Shown in pieces: positions 23,792-35,105 of a stretch of 64,000 bases of DNA. Where the stretch lies: the NCBI RefSeq assembly GCF_020080835.1, contig NC_058158.1:16282156-16346155 (forward strand), read 5' to 3'. A model generated the notes under the pieces. The model ran no database searches. It saw only the letters and a program-made list of their open reading frames with translations, and had not been told where the DNA came from. Position 1 is the first letter of the stretch, and every line of letters starts with the position of its first letter. A program made the position numbers and the translations under genes. This DNA comes from Cotesia glomerata (taxonomy: Eukaryota; Arthropoda; Insecta; Hymenoptera; Braconidae).

Positions 23792-25063
23792 GTAACGTCC
23801 ACGTTTTCAAAAATTATAAAAATATCTATAACTAATTTATTTGTTCTCGGCTCGAAATTTGCTCGCCGGAGTCCAGGGTCATAAACGGGGATTACATTAT
23901 CAATAACAAAATATAAACATAACACTTCATTTTAAATAAATCAAAGAAAAAGGGAAACCTCTTTATTGGCCTGATCATGTTAATAAACGATATAAACAAT
24001 ATAAACAAATTAAACAATATAAACAATATATTAGAACACTCTTTTCACACATATTCGCGGTTCAAAATCGCGAACTAAACTTCAAGAGCTGGTTCCCCGC
24101 TTCCCCAGGAGACTAGCCGTCACCCCTGGGCCTAAACCTCTACCCCGAGAGCGAATGGAGAGTGTCCTCTTCGCCCCCACCTACACGGCTTATGATCACC
24201 TACCGTACCTCAGCTGAAGGCTTCGGCACGGGGAGAAGCACTTTCATCCGGTCGGTTCATGATACTTACCTGGGCCTTGGTCAGACTCCAGGTAGAGTAT
24301 CATCCTCTGGAATTACTTGGTAAAGAGTATTCGCCCGAGTAATTCTCCCGAGAAAGAACTGCTTGCTTTATCGAGCCAAATTTTGGCGTTTATCATTTTT
24401 CCCCCTACTCTCTTGTAACGAACCGGAAGGGTCGTTTTAGACACCTGTCCGGTGCCCTCGAACTAGCATTCAAAAATAATTATTTATTATTTTAATCGTA
24501 ATTTCCTTTATTTTCTATCCATTCGTCTCGCCAAATTCTAAGTTTTTATTTTCGAAACTCAATTCTTTATTATTTTAATCGTAATTTCCTTCATTCTCTA
24601 TCCATTCGTTTCGTCAAATTCACAATTCTTTATTATTTTAATCGCAATTTCTTTCATTATATATCCATTCGTTAATTTTCCATGCTAAATTGTCCTCGGG
24701 ACTTATAAAATCTTCGCTTACCTAAATTATTTCTTACAAAATAATAATCGTCATTTCTTTCATTTTATATCCATTCATCGCTTTCCCATACTAAATCTTG
24801 TTCGGAACTTAGAATAATTTTCCCAGTCTTTTAATTTCTTTTACAATTAATTCGCTCGGCTTCGTAATAATTTCTCACACGCTTAATTTCTTAATTTTAA
24901 TCATACCTTCAGTAACAATAATATAAAATTATTAACTAAATAAATACAATAATTAAATAATAATCGCCGCACTAATAACAATAATTGTTTCTATTAATTT
25001 TTAAGTAATTAATAAAAAAATAAACTAAAATACTCAAATACAAAAAGTAAAATTTGGGTCATA
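23792..25063. mobile_element. Solo LTR, family 1, copy 2
   Basis: Same family as 13258-14671: starts GTAACGTCCACG, ends TTTGGGTCATA. Flanked by AACTT at 23787-23791 and 25064-25068, a perfect 5 bp target duplication. Inserted into a GT-cored repeat. No internal coding region. Confidence 0.85.
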
Positions 25064-25102
25064 AACTTTCAATCAGACTTTTGAGCTCGGAGAGCTCAAA
25101 AC

Positions 25103-25293
25103 TACACGAACTTTTCCCACATGTAGCATGAATAACTATTAATTCATGACGAGAATCCAATATTAATACTGCACAATATACCCAATTACATTTATAATAT
25201 TGCTTCAGCATTTTATCTCGTCCAGTTTTAAGTGCGACAGTTGAAATATCTTCTACTTCTGCTCGTTTTTTTTGTCCAAAATTACAATGTGTT
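25103..25293 (-). pseudogene. hAT-type transposase fragment
   Basis: About 63 uninterrupted codons on the minus strand. They include KQYYKCNWVYCAVLILDSRH, which follows the pattern of hAT transposase C-terminal regions (aromatic pair, then ILDPR-like). No flanking exon or ends are visible. It is a short fossil. The family assignment rests on this motif only. Confidence 0.4.
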
Positions 25294-25375
25294 GTTCAAG
25301 TTTGTCGATTAACATATTAAATGTCACAACAACTATGGGTAAAGTCACATATTTTTAACCTTCAAGTAGAGTTGA

Positions 25376-25586
25376 TATTTTTAACTTTCCGCTAAGAAAA
25401 TTGAAGATTTTCGAAAAATCAAGAAGTTAATGTTTTCGCCCCGTTTTGCGAAAATCGAGGTTGCAACAGGTCTGGACGTTTTGAAGCCCTAAGAAGCATC
25501 CCTGACTATTTTCACGATGATGTCCGTACGTCGGTATGCATATTTGTATGTGTGTGTGTGTGTATATTTGTATGTGTATGTATAAT

Positions 25587-25654
<68 letters not shown>

Positions 25655-25658
25655 TGTG
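25376..25658 (+). repeat. GT-cored repeat, copy 2, left half
   Basis: CCGCTAAGAAAATTGAAGA, AAAATCGAGG and a long (GT)n tract match the family. The (GT)n is cut by the 732 bp LTR-like repeat; the right half resumes at 26391. Confidence 0.75.
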
Positions 25659-26640
<982 letters not shown>

Positions 26641-26850
26641 GAAACGGCTATGCAAAGTCCTATTTTCAACAATAAATTAAAATTATAAAAAATGGGAACA
26701 GAATTCTGGAAATTTTATAAAAAAAATTGCTCCTTCTATAATAATCGTTTTTTAATTTTACGCTTCCTTTGTTAATTTTTGTTTAATTTTTGAGTCTCTT
26801 GATTTTTCTATTTGATTTTGACCTATAAAAATTGTTATTTTTATTGGTAA
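26641..26850. other. Non-coding AT-rich spacer
   Basis: No ORF, repeat terminus or motif recognised between copy 2 and the inverted copy 3 of the GT-cored repeat. Confidence 0.3.
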
Positions 26851-26854
26851 AAAA

Positions 26855-27540
26855 AATTCGGAAAACGGTTGACCTTGAAGGCCATTCCTGCAATTTCCTG
26901 CTAATTCCATACTTAAGCGCTTAGAATTTCACCAATGACGTTTTTGAGCTCTTTGAGCTCAAAAATACAATTTCTGTTCTTTTAAGCTCTCGGAGCTCAA
27001 AAAGATAACTTTTCTATGCTTTTGAGCTCTTTAAGCTCAAAACTCTGATAGAGATTTGATAAAACACTATTTTTTGAATTTTTAAACCCTAATAACTTTT
27101 GAATGAATAAACCGATTTCCACGCTGTTAGCAACATTCGACACAGTTTTCTAATACTCACAAAGAATCTTAAAGTTTAAATTGATCGCGCTAGGAATTTC
27201 GGAGTTATTCCGAAAAAACACTTTTTTCGGTTTTCTTTCGTTCACGATATCTCTCGAACGAATCAACCGATTTTGACCGGACTGGTGACGATCAATGTGG
27301 TTTTTTAAGGTTAATAGCTGATTAGTTTTTGGAGTTGAACCATCAAGCCGTTTAAAAGTTATTTCAAAAAAACGAAATTTGAAAAAATTTTTTTTTTCGT
27401 TTTTTGAAGATTTCTCAAATTCTATCGATCTGAATCGGTCCAAATAGTTTTCAAAATCTGAGTTTGGTCAAGCCCTTTCGAATGGCACCAACCGCGATGA
27501 AATCGGTCAAGCCGTTCAAAAGTTATAAGCGGTTTACATA

Positions 27541-27638
<98 letters not shown>

Positions 27639-27775
27639 TATAGTGACAACCTTGCGGGGATAGTCAGGGAAGCTTCCTGTGACCTTCAAACGTCGAGATC
27701 TGATGAAAACTTGATTTTTGCAAAACGGGGTGAAAACAATAACTTCCCGATTTTCTGAGCGGGAAGTTAAAAATG
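26855..27775 (-). repeat. GT-cored repeat, copy 3 (inverted)
   Basis: Near full-length inverted copy: GAAAACGGTTGACC at the left, blocks of GAGCTCnnnGAGCTC, a (CA)n core at 27545-27637, and CGGGAAGTTAAAAATG at the right. It reads in the opposite direction to copy 2, with their tails facing. Confidence 0.85.
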
Positions 27776-28799
27776 TCTTGTCGAATTTCATGACGAATTC
27801 AAGAAGCTGACACTCGTATTTAAAAAAAAAAAACTTTAGAGGTGTTGAGGGACACCCGGATAGAAAGAAGTTCCTTTCAATTAATTAGAGAAGGAATTGT
27901 AATAAATTTTTATTTTATTTAGAAAGACGAAACGAAAATAACCTTGATAGCTATCCAATCGTAAAAGTTAACGTTAAACTGCAATCCAACTTATGTACAA
28001 TCTAGTGCCGGAAATTCACTTGAACTTTTTTCAATATCTTGTAGTACAAGTCTTAATATTAGATTTTAGTGAAGTTGGACAAAACACTTATTAATATGGC
28101 AGATTATCAGAATTTGTCTCTTTTTTATATCGGTAGGTAATTTATTGGCAAAAGAACGAAGCACAGTAAAAATTTTTCACTACGTTCATAACAAAAAAAT
28201 CAATATTTTATAGTTAGACCCGAGTAGATTGGTTACTAGGCAAGCTCTCTACCAGATGAGCTATCCAAGACGCTTGGCGCGAATGCGATTTTAGTCACTT
28301 ATTTCTGACATATTATTTCTATAATGTATAAAATGTAAAATTATATTTGCAGTTATAAATATAAAGTGAGTGAGTTAATTTAATTTGAAAATTTTTTGTT
28401 TCTAGCTATGACATTAACGTAAGCAGTCACTTGACTATTTTTTAATTTTTTCTAACAAATAAATTTTTTCCAAAAAATTATTTATAAAAAATTGCATTAT
28501 TAATTTTCGTAAATTTCTACATGTCAATTTTTTTTTCTAATTATTTTTTACTATAATTTACTTGTTAAAAAAAATTCTTAAAATTATTAGATGTCAGTTA
28601 GATAAATTTTCATTTTTAGCTTTAAAAATGTAAAAAAATGTTTTAATAATTTATTAATAAAAATAAATATCTGAAATTATATGATGTTTAATTTTCTTAA
28701 ATATAAAAATACTCTGAAACCTTTTAAAAAATTATTTACAAAGCATTAAAATTTTTATTTATCGTCCTTTTATTTTTCATTAATTTTTTATAAGAAGTG
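27776..28799. other. Non-coding stretch, possible decayed TIR element
   Basis: No ORF. AAAGTTAACGTTAAACT near 27966 is repeated in inverted form near 30280 (AACTTAACGTTAACTTT), with partial extension towards GTACA. This hints at an old element of about 2.3 kb split by the LTR at 28800. Weakly supported. Confidence 0.3.
28216..28280 (-). other. tRNA-like segment
   Basis: On the minus strand GGATAGCTCATCTGGTAGAG forms an A-box/D-arm like run, but the B box is degraded. Probably a SINE head remnant. Confidence 0.35.
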
Positions 28800-29997
28800 T
28801 GTAACGTTACATTTTATGTAGCATTACAGTAGTAGTATATTTGAGTAATGTTGTGAGTTTATGTTGTGTGAGTACGTTAATGTCGTAGTATTGAGGACTA
28901 TCGTGAATAAGTGTGTGTAAGTTAGTTGTCTCGAGGATGTTGAGCTGTATCGCGGAAAAGTGACCGATGCAACGTGTCTCCCGGTCAGTTACCGACGACT
29001 GAACTTAGGTTTAGCTTCTTGGAGCGAGGTGATTACCGCGGAGGAGCGACTGAAATGTCATCGCCCCGAAGTACGGGAGTTTGGCAGGCTCATGCGGTAG
29101 CTTGCGGTTGACAGGCCTCGATTGCTGGATGCTCGAGGGTAGTCGCGAGTGCTGTCAAGGTTTCCAAGGGAGCGGGATCACTAGTAGGTCTGGGACACTA
29201 GTTGTGTAAGTGGGGAATGAGTGTGGAGTTTGTATGTCTGGGAGTAGCGTGGAAGTGAGTTGAGCGCATGTAGCTGGTGGCATGAATGTAGTGGGGGTAC
29301 GGTGAGAGGCAGTCTGGCTGGAGTAGTGAAAGAGTAAGGTTTGTTTTTTTTTGTGGAAGTCCAGCTTGGGATCAGATTAAAAAGGAGTTTTGTGAAGATC
29401 CATGTAGAGGATGGACGTGCCGTCGCTGCTAGGCAGCGTTAGATGTGTACCGTAAAAAAGAGTCAGTTGCGAGTTCTCGTAGAGTGAGCATCGTGTTTGA
29501 GAGTGGAGTGAGTCTCTCGTATCGAAGCTGGCGTGCCTCACGTTTGCTATTATCGTAGACAATGGCCCGAGCCATTGTCTTTGTTTTGTGTTCGTTTGGG
29601 ACCGCTTCCGCGATATTTTAGATATCGATTTAGTTTACTTTTCCGATTAATAAGGTTGAATTTAGTTTGAGAGTACCGATTAGTGTACTAGATATCGTTT
29701 AGTCCCGTTTTGTAAGGAAATTACTTCCTCTGAAAGACCGAATCACGACCCTCTCTCCATAACCAGCATAACTGATCGACACCGAGGTATTCCGTTACCG
29801 TCGAGGCTGCTCTTGATCTTCTGGGGACATAAAAATTAAGTTATCGCATCCCGGTTGCCGATACCAGTAAAACAAAAGTCGGCTGGCACCTGTCGGGGTT
29901 CCTGGAGGATCGAGAAATGGCTGAGATGGACGAAGTGTAACGTAGTGAATTATGGGCTACCGTGAAGATTTACCGTGTAAGAAAAATCTACGTTACA
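28800..29997 (+). mobile_element. Solo LTR, family 3
   Basis: TGTAACGTTAC at the left and ACGTTACA at the right are an inverted terminal pair with TG...CA ends. Flanking AGTG (or AAGTG with a one-base shift) occurs at 28795-28799 and 29997-30001. The 1.2 kb interior is less AT-rich than its surroundings and has no convincing ORF, as expected of a solo LTR of BEL/Pao or gypsy type. Confidence 0.75.
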
Positions 29998-30642
29998 AGT
30001 GATTGACAATTAACTTGCAAAAAACTTTTTTAAATCATGGTTTTCTAAACTTGAAGGTCCACATAAATATAACTTGAAGTAACATTAATTTTTCTATAAA
30101 TTTTACAGTAAAAATTACAGTAATTTTTTATTAAAAAATCTTCCAACTTAACAATAACTTTTTTATAGATTAAAAGTTGGTTAAAACTTAGATTCAAATT
30201 GCGGCAGTAGATTAACGTTAAATTACTATACAATTTCAACACAAATTGTATATAAGTTTTACTGTACAAGTCTTGGAGTAAACTTAACGTTAACTTTGAC
30301 TAAACTTCCTATACTACAAGTATTTTGATAGTAAGTGTGTCTATTAGGGAACTGGCTTGCTTTCTATAAGAGAGAGATTGATTGATTGATTGATTAACAA
30401 TTTATTCATGCCAAGGCACTGGCCAAATGGCAATTTTAGATACAACAAATATTTACAACTTATATGCTAATAAATGCACATGTAAGTACATAATACTATA
30501 TTTAAATTTAATTACTAAATTAATATTTCATTTGAACAATATTTTAGACAAGATTTAAACTGACTCAACTAAATCTCTACATATTAACTCTTAATAACTT
30601 TTAACTTAACCTATAGGTTCTTAAACAATTAATTTCAATTTA

Positions 30643-31760
30643 TTAATTGTCCAAATTCAACAAATAATCAAAGACTTTATTTTTAAACACTTCAATGCTA
30701 CTCGAATTCACAATTTCATCAGGTAGTTCTTCCCACAGGCGTATCACAGTTACCATAAATGAATGCTCCATGTAGGTAGTAGCAAAATAAGGTAATTTGA
30801 AGGTAGAATGTTTTTTAGCTGCTATCCTATTAAAGCGTCTAACATCAGTATCTTCTGTGAATTGATCTCTTAAGTACTTGGGTTTTTCAACTTGAAGTAA
30901 CTTGTAAAAATAACAGCTCATGTAGTACATTCGGCGATACTTCACAGACAACCATCCCAGCTCACGTCTGAAAGGTGTAATGTGCTCATCTTTTTTGAGA
31001 TTAAAAATAAATCTGATAGAGCAGTTAATCGCACGCTGTAGTTTTAGATTGTAAACAGAAGTTGAGTCTACCAACACAACGAAACAATAGTCAACATGTG
31101 GTAGGATGGTTGCTGATACTAACAATTTTCTTAAAGGAGTTGAGAAGATGTTTTTCCTAACTTTGAGACAATGCAGAGATGAGTTTACTTTACTAACTAT
31201 TTGAGTGACATGATAATTCCATGAAAGATTTTACCTATTTGAATACCTAAATACTTAGTACAGTTAACGTAAGGTAAAATGGCACCATTTACTACTATTG
31301 GTGGCAGATCCAAATCCTCAAGCTTTTTCAGTTTCCTATTTGAACCCAAGATCATAGCCTTTGTTTTAGATAGGTTGATTTCCAACCCATGGTCTTTTGC
31401 CCAATCAGCGACCGATTGTGCATCTTTGTTGACCCTCCAAACAGCATCATGCAGTTGATAGAGAAAGAAGTGATAGTAAATATATGTGTCATCGGCAAAC
31501 AATCCATGCTTGCAGTGTACCAACCATTGAGCCACAGAATTCATGACTATTAGAAAAATAATTGGACCCAAAATAGATCCCTGAGGAACACCAGATGACG
31601 TTTTGATTAGTTGAATTGGAGTGTCAAGGTCGCTTAATATTGATTGAGATCGACCTGTTAAATAAGAAAAGAACCAGTTTATTGTCTCTATTGAAAAACC
31701 AAGTTCAAATAATGCAATCAATATATTTTTGGGATCAACATAATCAAAAGCCTTGCTCAA
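30643..31760 (-). pseudogene. Reverse transcriptase, palm to C terminus
   Basis: RNA-dependent DNA polymerase that would copy the element's own transcript at the target. Visible: LSKAFDYVDP-like start (here MSKAFDYVDP), SSGVPQGSILGPIIFL, catalytic FADDTYIY, and LEINLSKTKAM. After a break near 31200-31125 the C-terminal region continues (LPHVDYC, RRMYYMSCYFYKLL, WEELPDEIVNS). Only this part remains: roughly 200 residues of RT N terminus are absent between the endonuclease and the first motif. A frame break separates 31197-31760 from 30643-31125. Confidence 0.8.
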
Positions 31761-31779
31761 ATCAAACAGTACTAGTATA

Positions 31780-32397
31780 CAATTTTTACAGTATTTTTAT
31801 TTCTAAAGACTAGTTTGTATTTTTATATATATTTTTTACAATTGTAAATTGAATATGTTTACAATTGTTATAGGCTATCGAGTCTATTGCACAATTTTTC
31901 TCTAATTATTTATAATTTTTTGTTAGCCTGTATTCCCTCCAGGCATAAACAATTTTTTCATTCTTATTTTTAATCATACTATATTCAGAATTGAGTTTGT
32001 CATTAAGAGGTAACTGAATGGTAATTCTGGACAGTGTCTCGGATAGCTTAAAGGAAGAGCAGTTAGCGCGATACCAAAAGATCCAGGTTCGATTCCTAGT
32101 CTGGGCCGTCCGAATTATTTTTTCAGTTGAATTTATCTCTTATGACAAATTTAAATTTTATTTAAAAAATAAATTTATTGAAAAATAAATAAACAAATTT
32201 AAATAAAAATAAGAATGAAAAAATTGTTTATGCCTGGAGGGAATACAAGCTAACAAAAAATTATAAATAATTAGAGAAAAATTGTGCAATAGACTAGATA
32301 GCCTATAACAATTGTAAACATAGTCAATTTACAATTGTAAAAAAATATATATAAAAATACAAACTAGTCTTTAGAAATAAAAATACTGTAAAAATTG
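31780..32397. mobile_element. TIR element (CAATTTTTACAG ends) carrying tRNA-like segment
   Basis: Ends CAATTTTTACAG and CTGTAAAAATTG lie directly inside TA dinucleotides. Inverted arms of about 185-195 bp (31780-31965 and 32205-32397) are nearly identical, including TGCCTGGAGGGAATAC. Between them at 32036-32105 lies a tRNA-like sequence. It splits the LINE. No transposase; TA duplication suggests a mariner-like mobiliser. Confidence 0.8.
32036..32105 (+). other. tRNA-like segment inside TIR element
   Basis: GGATAGCTTAAAGGAAGAGC resembles an A box/D arm and GGTTCGATTCC is a perfect B box. Cloverleaf pairing is incomplete. It could supply an internal polymerase III promoter. Confidence 0.5.
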
Positions 32398-32399
32398 TA

Positions 32400-33003
32400 A
32401 ATCATGACCATCGATAAATGGAGACTCAGATTTCGTATACGAGGATAACTTAGTTTCACTATCCAGTAAAATAACATCTAACCAAGAATCACAGTTGTTT
32501 TTGTGAAAAGTAGCACCATAGGGAACACAATAAAGTGACGATTCAGTTAAGAAATTTTCTAGATGATTCGAAGTATAGCTATCCTCCAACAAGTTGCAAT
32601 TTAAATCACCAGCTATAATAGTGTTGTTATAATTTGATGCAAATCTGGAATAAATATCAAAAAACTCATTGAGAAAAAGTCCTTTTGGTCTTTGATAGAT
32701 GCAAGATAGCAAAAGGTGATATCCTGTAGTTAAAGTTACGACGACAATGAGATACTCCGGTTGATTTATATGATATAAAGTTGAAATATGGAGTACTTTG
32801 GTTTTTAGAGATTAATGAATAAGACAAGCCACACCACCACTTTGAATTTCACGATCAGTATTTATATGCTTCAGGATTTGGTCTCTACGAATTATACAAT
32901 AATCATCCAGTGAAAAAATTTCATCATCTAGTGTAGGTTTTAACCAGGTTTCCACAAGGATAATAATGTCAGGTTTTATATTATTAACTAATAATTGGCT
33001 TAA
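32400..33003 (-). pseudogene. LINE endonuclease domain
   Basis: Apurinic-type endonuclease that would nick the target. N-terminal part (about 33003-32810) reads PDIIILVETWLKPTLDDE and GGVACLIH, followed by a stop. The rest (32712-32400) has the core IIAGDLNCNLLED and ends at DGHDL, the equivalent of the SDH motif. The TIR element at 32397 cuts it. Several point breaks. Confidence 0.75.
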
Positions 33004-33013
33004 TGTATATAGA

Positions 33014-33285
33014 ATAAGCGAAAGGAAATTTAGTATAGACCGGATAGCTCAAATGGTAGAGTAGCCGACATGTCTTCGGAAGGTTCTGGGTTCGAATCCC
33101 AGTCCGAGCTATCTAATAATTTTTTCTCGCATATTCTATAAACTCACATTAAGATGATCCTCTCCACATTCCTTTCTCAATCCTTTCCTACCAATATCCT
33201 GTTACATGAATGTGGAACGCTTCACGTAATAATTACCGTAACTCCTATTCTTTCCCGCTTCACAGCATTATTTATATTCGTAAAA
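33014..33285 (+). mobile_element. SINE-like repeat with tRNA head, copy 1
   Basis: ATAAGCGAAAGGAAATTTAG leads into a tRNA-like segment at 33038-33110: TAGCTCAAATGGTAGAG A box, GGTTCGAATCC B box, good T arm CTGGG/CCCAG. The anticodon loop CATGTCT lacks U33, so it is not a normal tRNA. A body of about 170 bp ends CAGCATTATTTATATT. Inverted copy at 54384-54654, fragment at 55637-55713. Confidence 0.65.
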
Positions 33286-33289
33286 ATGT

Positions 33290-33660
33290 GGACACGCAAA
33301 ATCGTGAAGCGTTCAATCATGTTACTTGGGGGAGTATTGTCGGTGGTCTTACTGAGTATGCATTTAGTATTGCCGGTCCTCTCACGAAGTCTTTGCGGAG
33401 TATTCACTGAGTATTGTTGGTCTATCCATGGAGTATCATCGGCATTTAAGCGGTATCTTTATGGAGTTTCTTCGCTGTTATCACGAGGTTTGTCCAAAGT
33501 TTTGTCGATGTTCTCATGGAGTTTTTCCAGCGAAGTTGTATGGGAGTATTTACGGAGTCAATGAGATCTTTCCACAGGATTTTGGTGAAGTTCTAGCAGT
33601 GGTTCTTGGTTTTTTAAATAACCTCAAGTCCAACTTATGTATTCTTCATGAGAAATAAAT
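33290..33660 (+). repeat. Degenerate ~30 bp tandem repeat
   Basis: Repeated GGAGTATTn, TGGAGTnTTn-like units at irregular 25-35 bp spacing between about 33330 and 33560. The 136-residue frame over it looks like translated repeat and has no recognisable domain. Confidence 0.45.
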
Positions 33661-33671
33661 TACCAAAAAAA

Positions 33672-34497
33672 ATTAGGAAAACGGTTGACTCTGAAGGCCA
33701 TCCCTGCAACTTCCTGCTACTTTCATAATTAAGCGCTCAAAATTTCACTTATTACGTTTTTGAGCTCGAAGAACTCAAAAATATAATTTTCGTGATGTAT
33801 TGAGCTCTCCGAGCTCAAAAGTCTGATAGGAGTTTAATAAAACACTATTTTATGAATTTTCAATCCGCAATAATTTTTGAATGAATGAACCGATTTCCAC
33901 GCAGTTGGCGGAATTCGACGCAGTTTTTAAAATACTATAAAACATTTTTGAACACAAATTGATAAGACCGGTAGTTTCGGGGTAATTCGAAAAAAAACAC
34001 GTTTTCGATTTCTTTCGTCAACGATAACTCACGAACGAATCAACCGATTTTGACCAAATTGGTAGCGATTGACGTGGTTTTTTTAATTTCAAGAGCTGAT
34101 TAGTTTTTGGAATTGATCGGTCAAGCCGTTTGAAAGTTATTAGAAAAAAATCACATTTTGGAATTTTTTTTTTCGAATTTTTTTTAAGATTTCTCATAAT
34201 CTATCGGTCCGAATCGGTGCAACTTATATTCAAAATCTAAGTTTAGTCGAACCCTTTCGAATGGCACCAACCGCGATCGAATCAGTCAAGCCGTTCAAAA
34301 ATTATGAGAGGTTTACATATATACACACACACACACACCCATACATACAGACACCATCGCGGGAATAGTCAGGGAAGTTTCCTAGGACCTCAAAACTTCG
34401 AGATCTGATGAAAACTCGATTTTCGAAAAACGGGGTGAAAACAATAAATTTCCGATTTTTTAAAATTTTCAATTTTCTTAGCGGGAAGTTAAAAATC
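33672..34497 (-). repeat. GT-cored repeat, copy 4 (inverted, about full length)
   Basis: 826 bp, the cleanest single copy here. GGAAAACGGTTGACTC at the left, GAGCTC blocks, CGAACGAATCAACCGATTTT, a short (CA)n at 34324-34338, and AGCGGGAAGTTAAAAATC at the right. It defines the family's two ends. Confidence 0.85.
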
Positions 34498-34682
34498 GTT
34501 TACCACAGAAAATTCATTGAATTTAAACTATAAAATTCAGTTCTAATTATATACATGTGTATCATGTTTTCTATTTATATGTTTGTGTAATTATAAGTAA
34601 ATCATTGATTCATTATTTTTTTCTAATTCATGAGTTTTTAGAAAGACAAAGATACGTTAGAATGATGAATTAAAAAAATAAA
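34498..34682. other. Non-coding spacer
   Basis: AT-rich, no features seen between two oppositely oriented GT-cored repeats. Confidence 0.3.
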
Positions 34683-34857
34683 ATTTAACTTCCCGCTAAG
34701 AAAATTGAAAATTTTCAAAAATCGGGAAGTTATTGTTTTACCCTATTTTTCGAAAATCGAGTTCTCATCAGATCTTTACGTTTTGAGGTTCTAGGAAGCT
34801 TCCCTGAATGTTTTCGCGATGATGTCCGTATGTCCATATGTCTGTATGTGTGTGTGT
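34683..34857 (+). repeat. GT-cored repeat, copy 5, left part
   Basis: AACTTCCCGCTAAGAAAATT through to GTATGTGTGTGTG. The right part of this same copy appears to be at 53003-53665, 18 kb away; an R1-clade retrotransposon and a 13 kb DNA element lie between. Confidence 0.8.
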
Positions 34858-35105
34858 TTTTGTTTTAAGGGGGGGGGGAATCCTTTTTACGGATTCTAGG
34901 CATAGTTGTTTGGCCTGGATATGTGGCGACTCCACGCAGTGTCATACTAAAACTCGACGCTAGCACCCCTACCCACTAAACCCTAAACCCCTTTTCCTCT
35001 TTCCCCTAATCCCTCATGGAAATCGCCGTTAGGCATTACTTCGTGAGAGGAGGATCTAGCTACTGCTCTTGCTTCTGATAGCTAAGGTGTTATTTTACCT
35101 TTCTT

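Larger units (their letters stand above)
30364..33003 (-). mobile_element. Truncated CR1/Jockey-like non-LTR retrotransposon
   Basis: On the minus strand, endonuclease (33003 down to 32400) precedes reverse transcriptase (31760-30643). The 3' end is a short ATCA-type tandem tail (30367-30388). A 0.6 kb TIR element sits between the two domains, and the N-terminal part of the RT is missing. Not competent. Confidence 0.75.

Noticed and set aside
33038..33110. Functional tRNA gene
   Set aside because: B box and T arm are good, but the anticodon loop lacks U33, the acceptor stem has mismatches, and it recurs in a repeat family.
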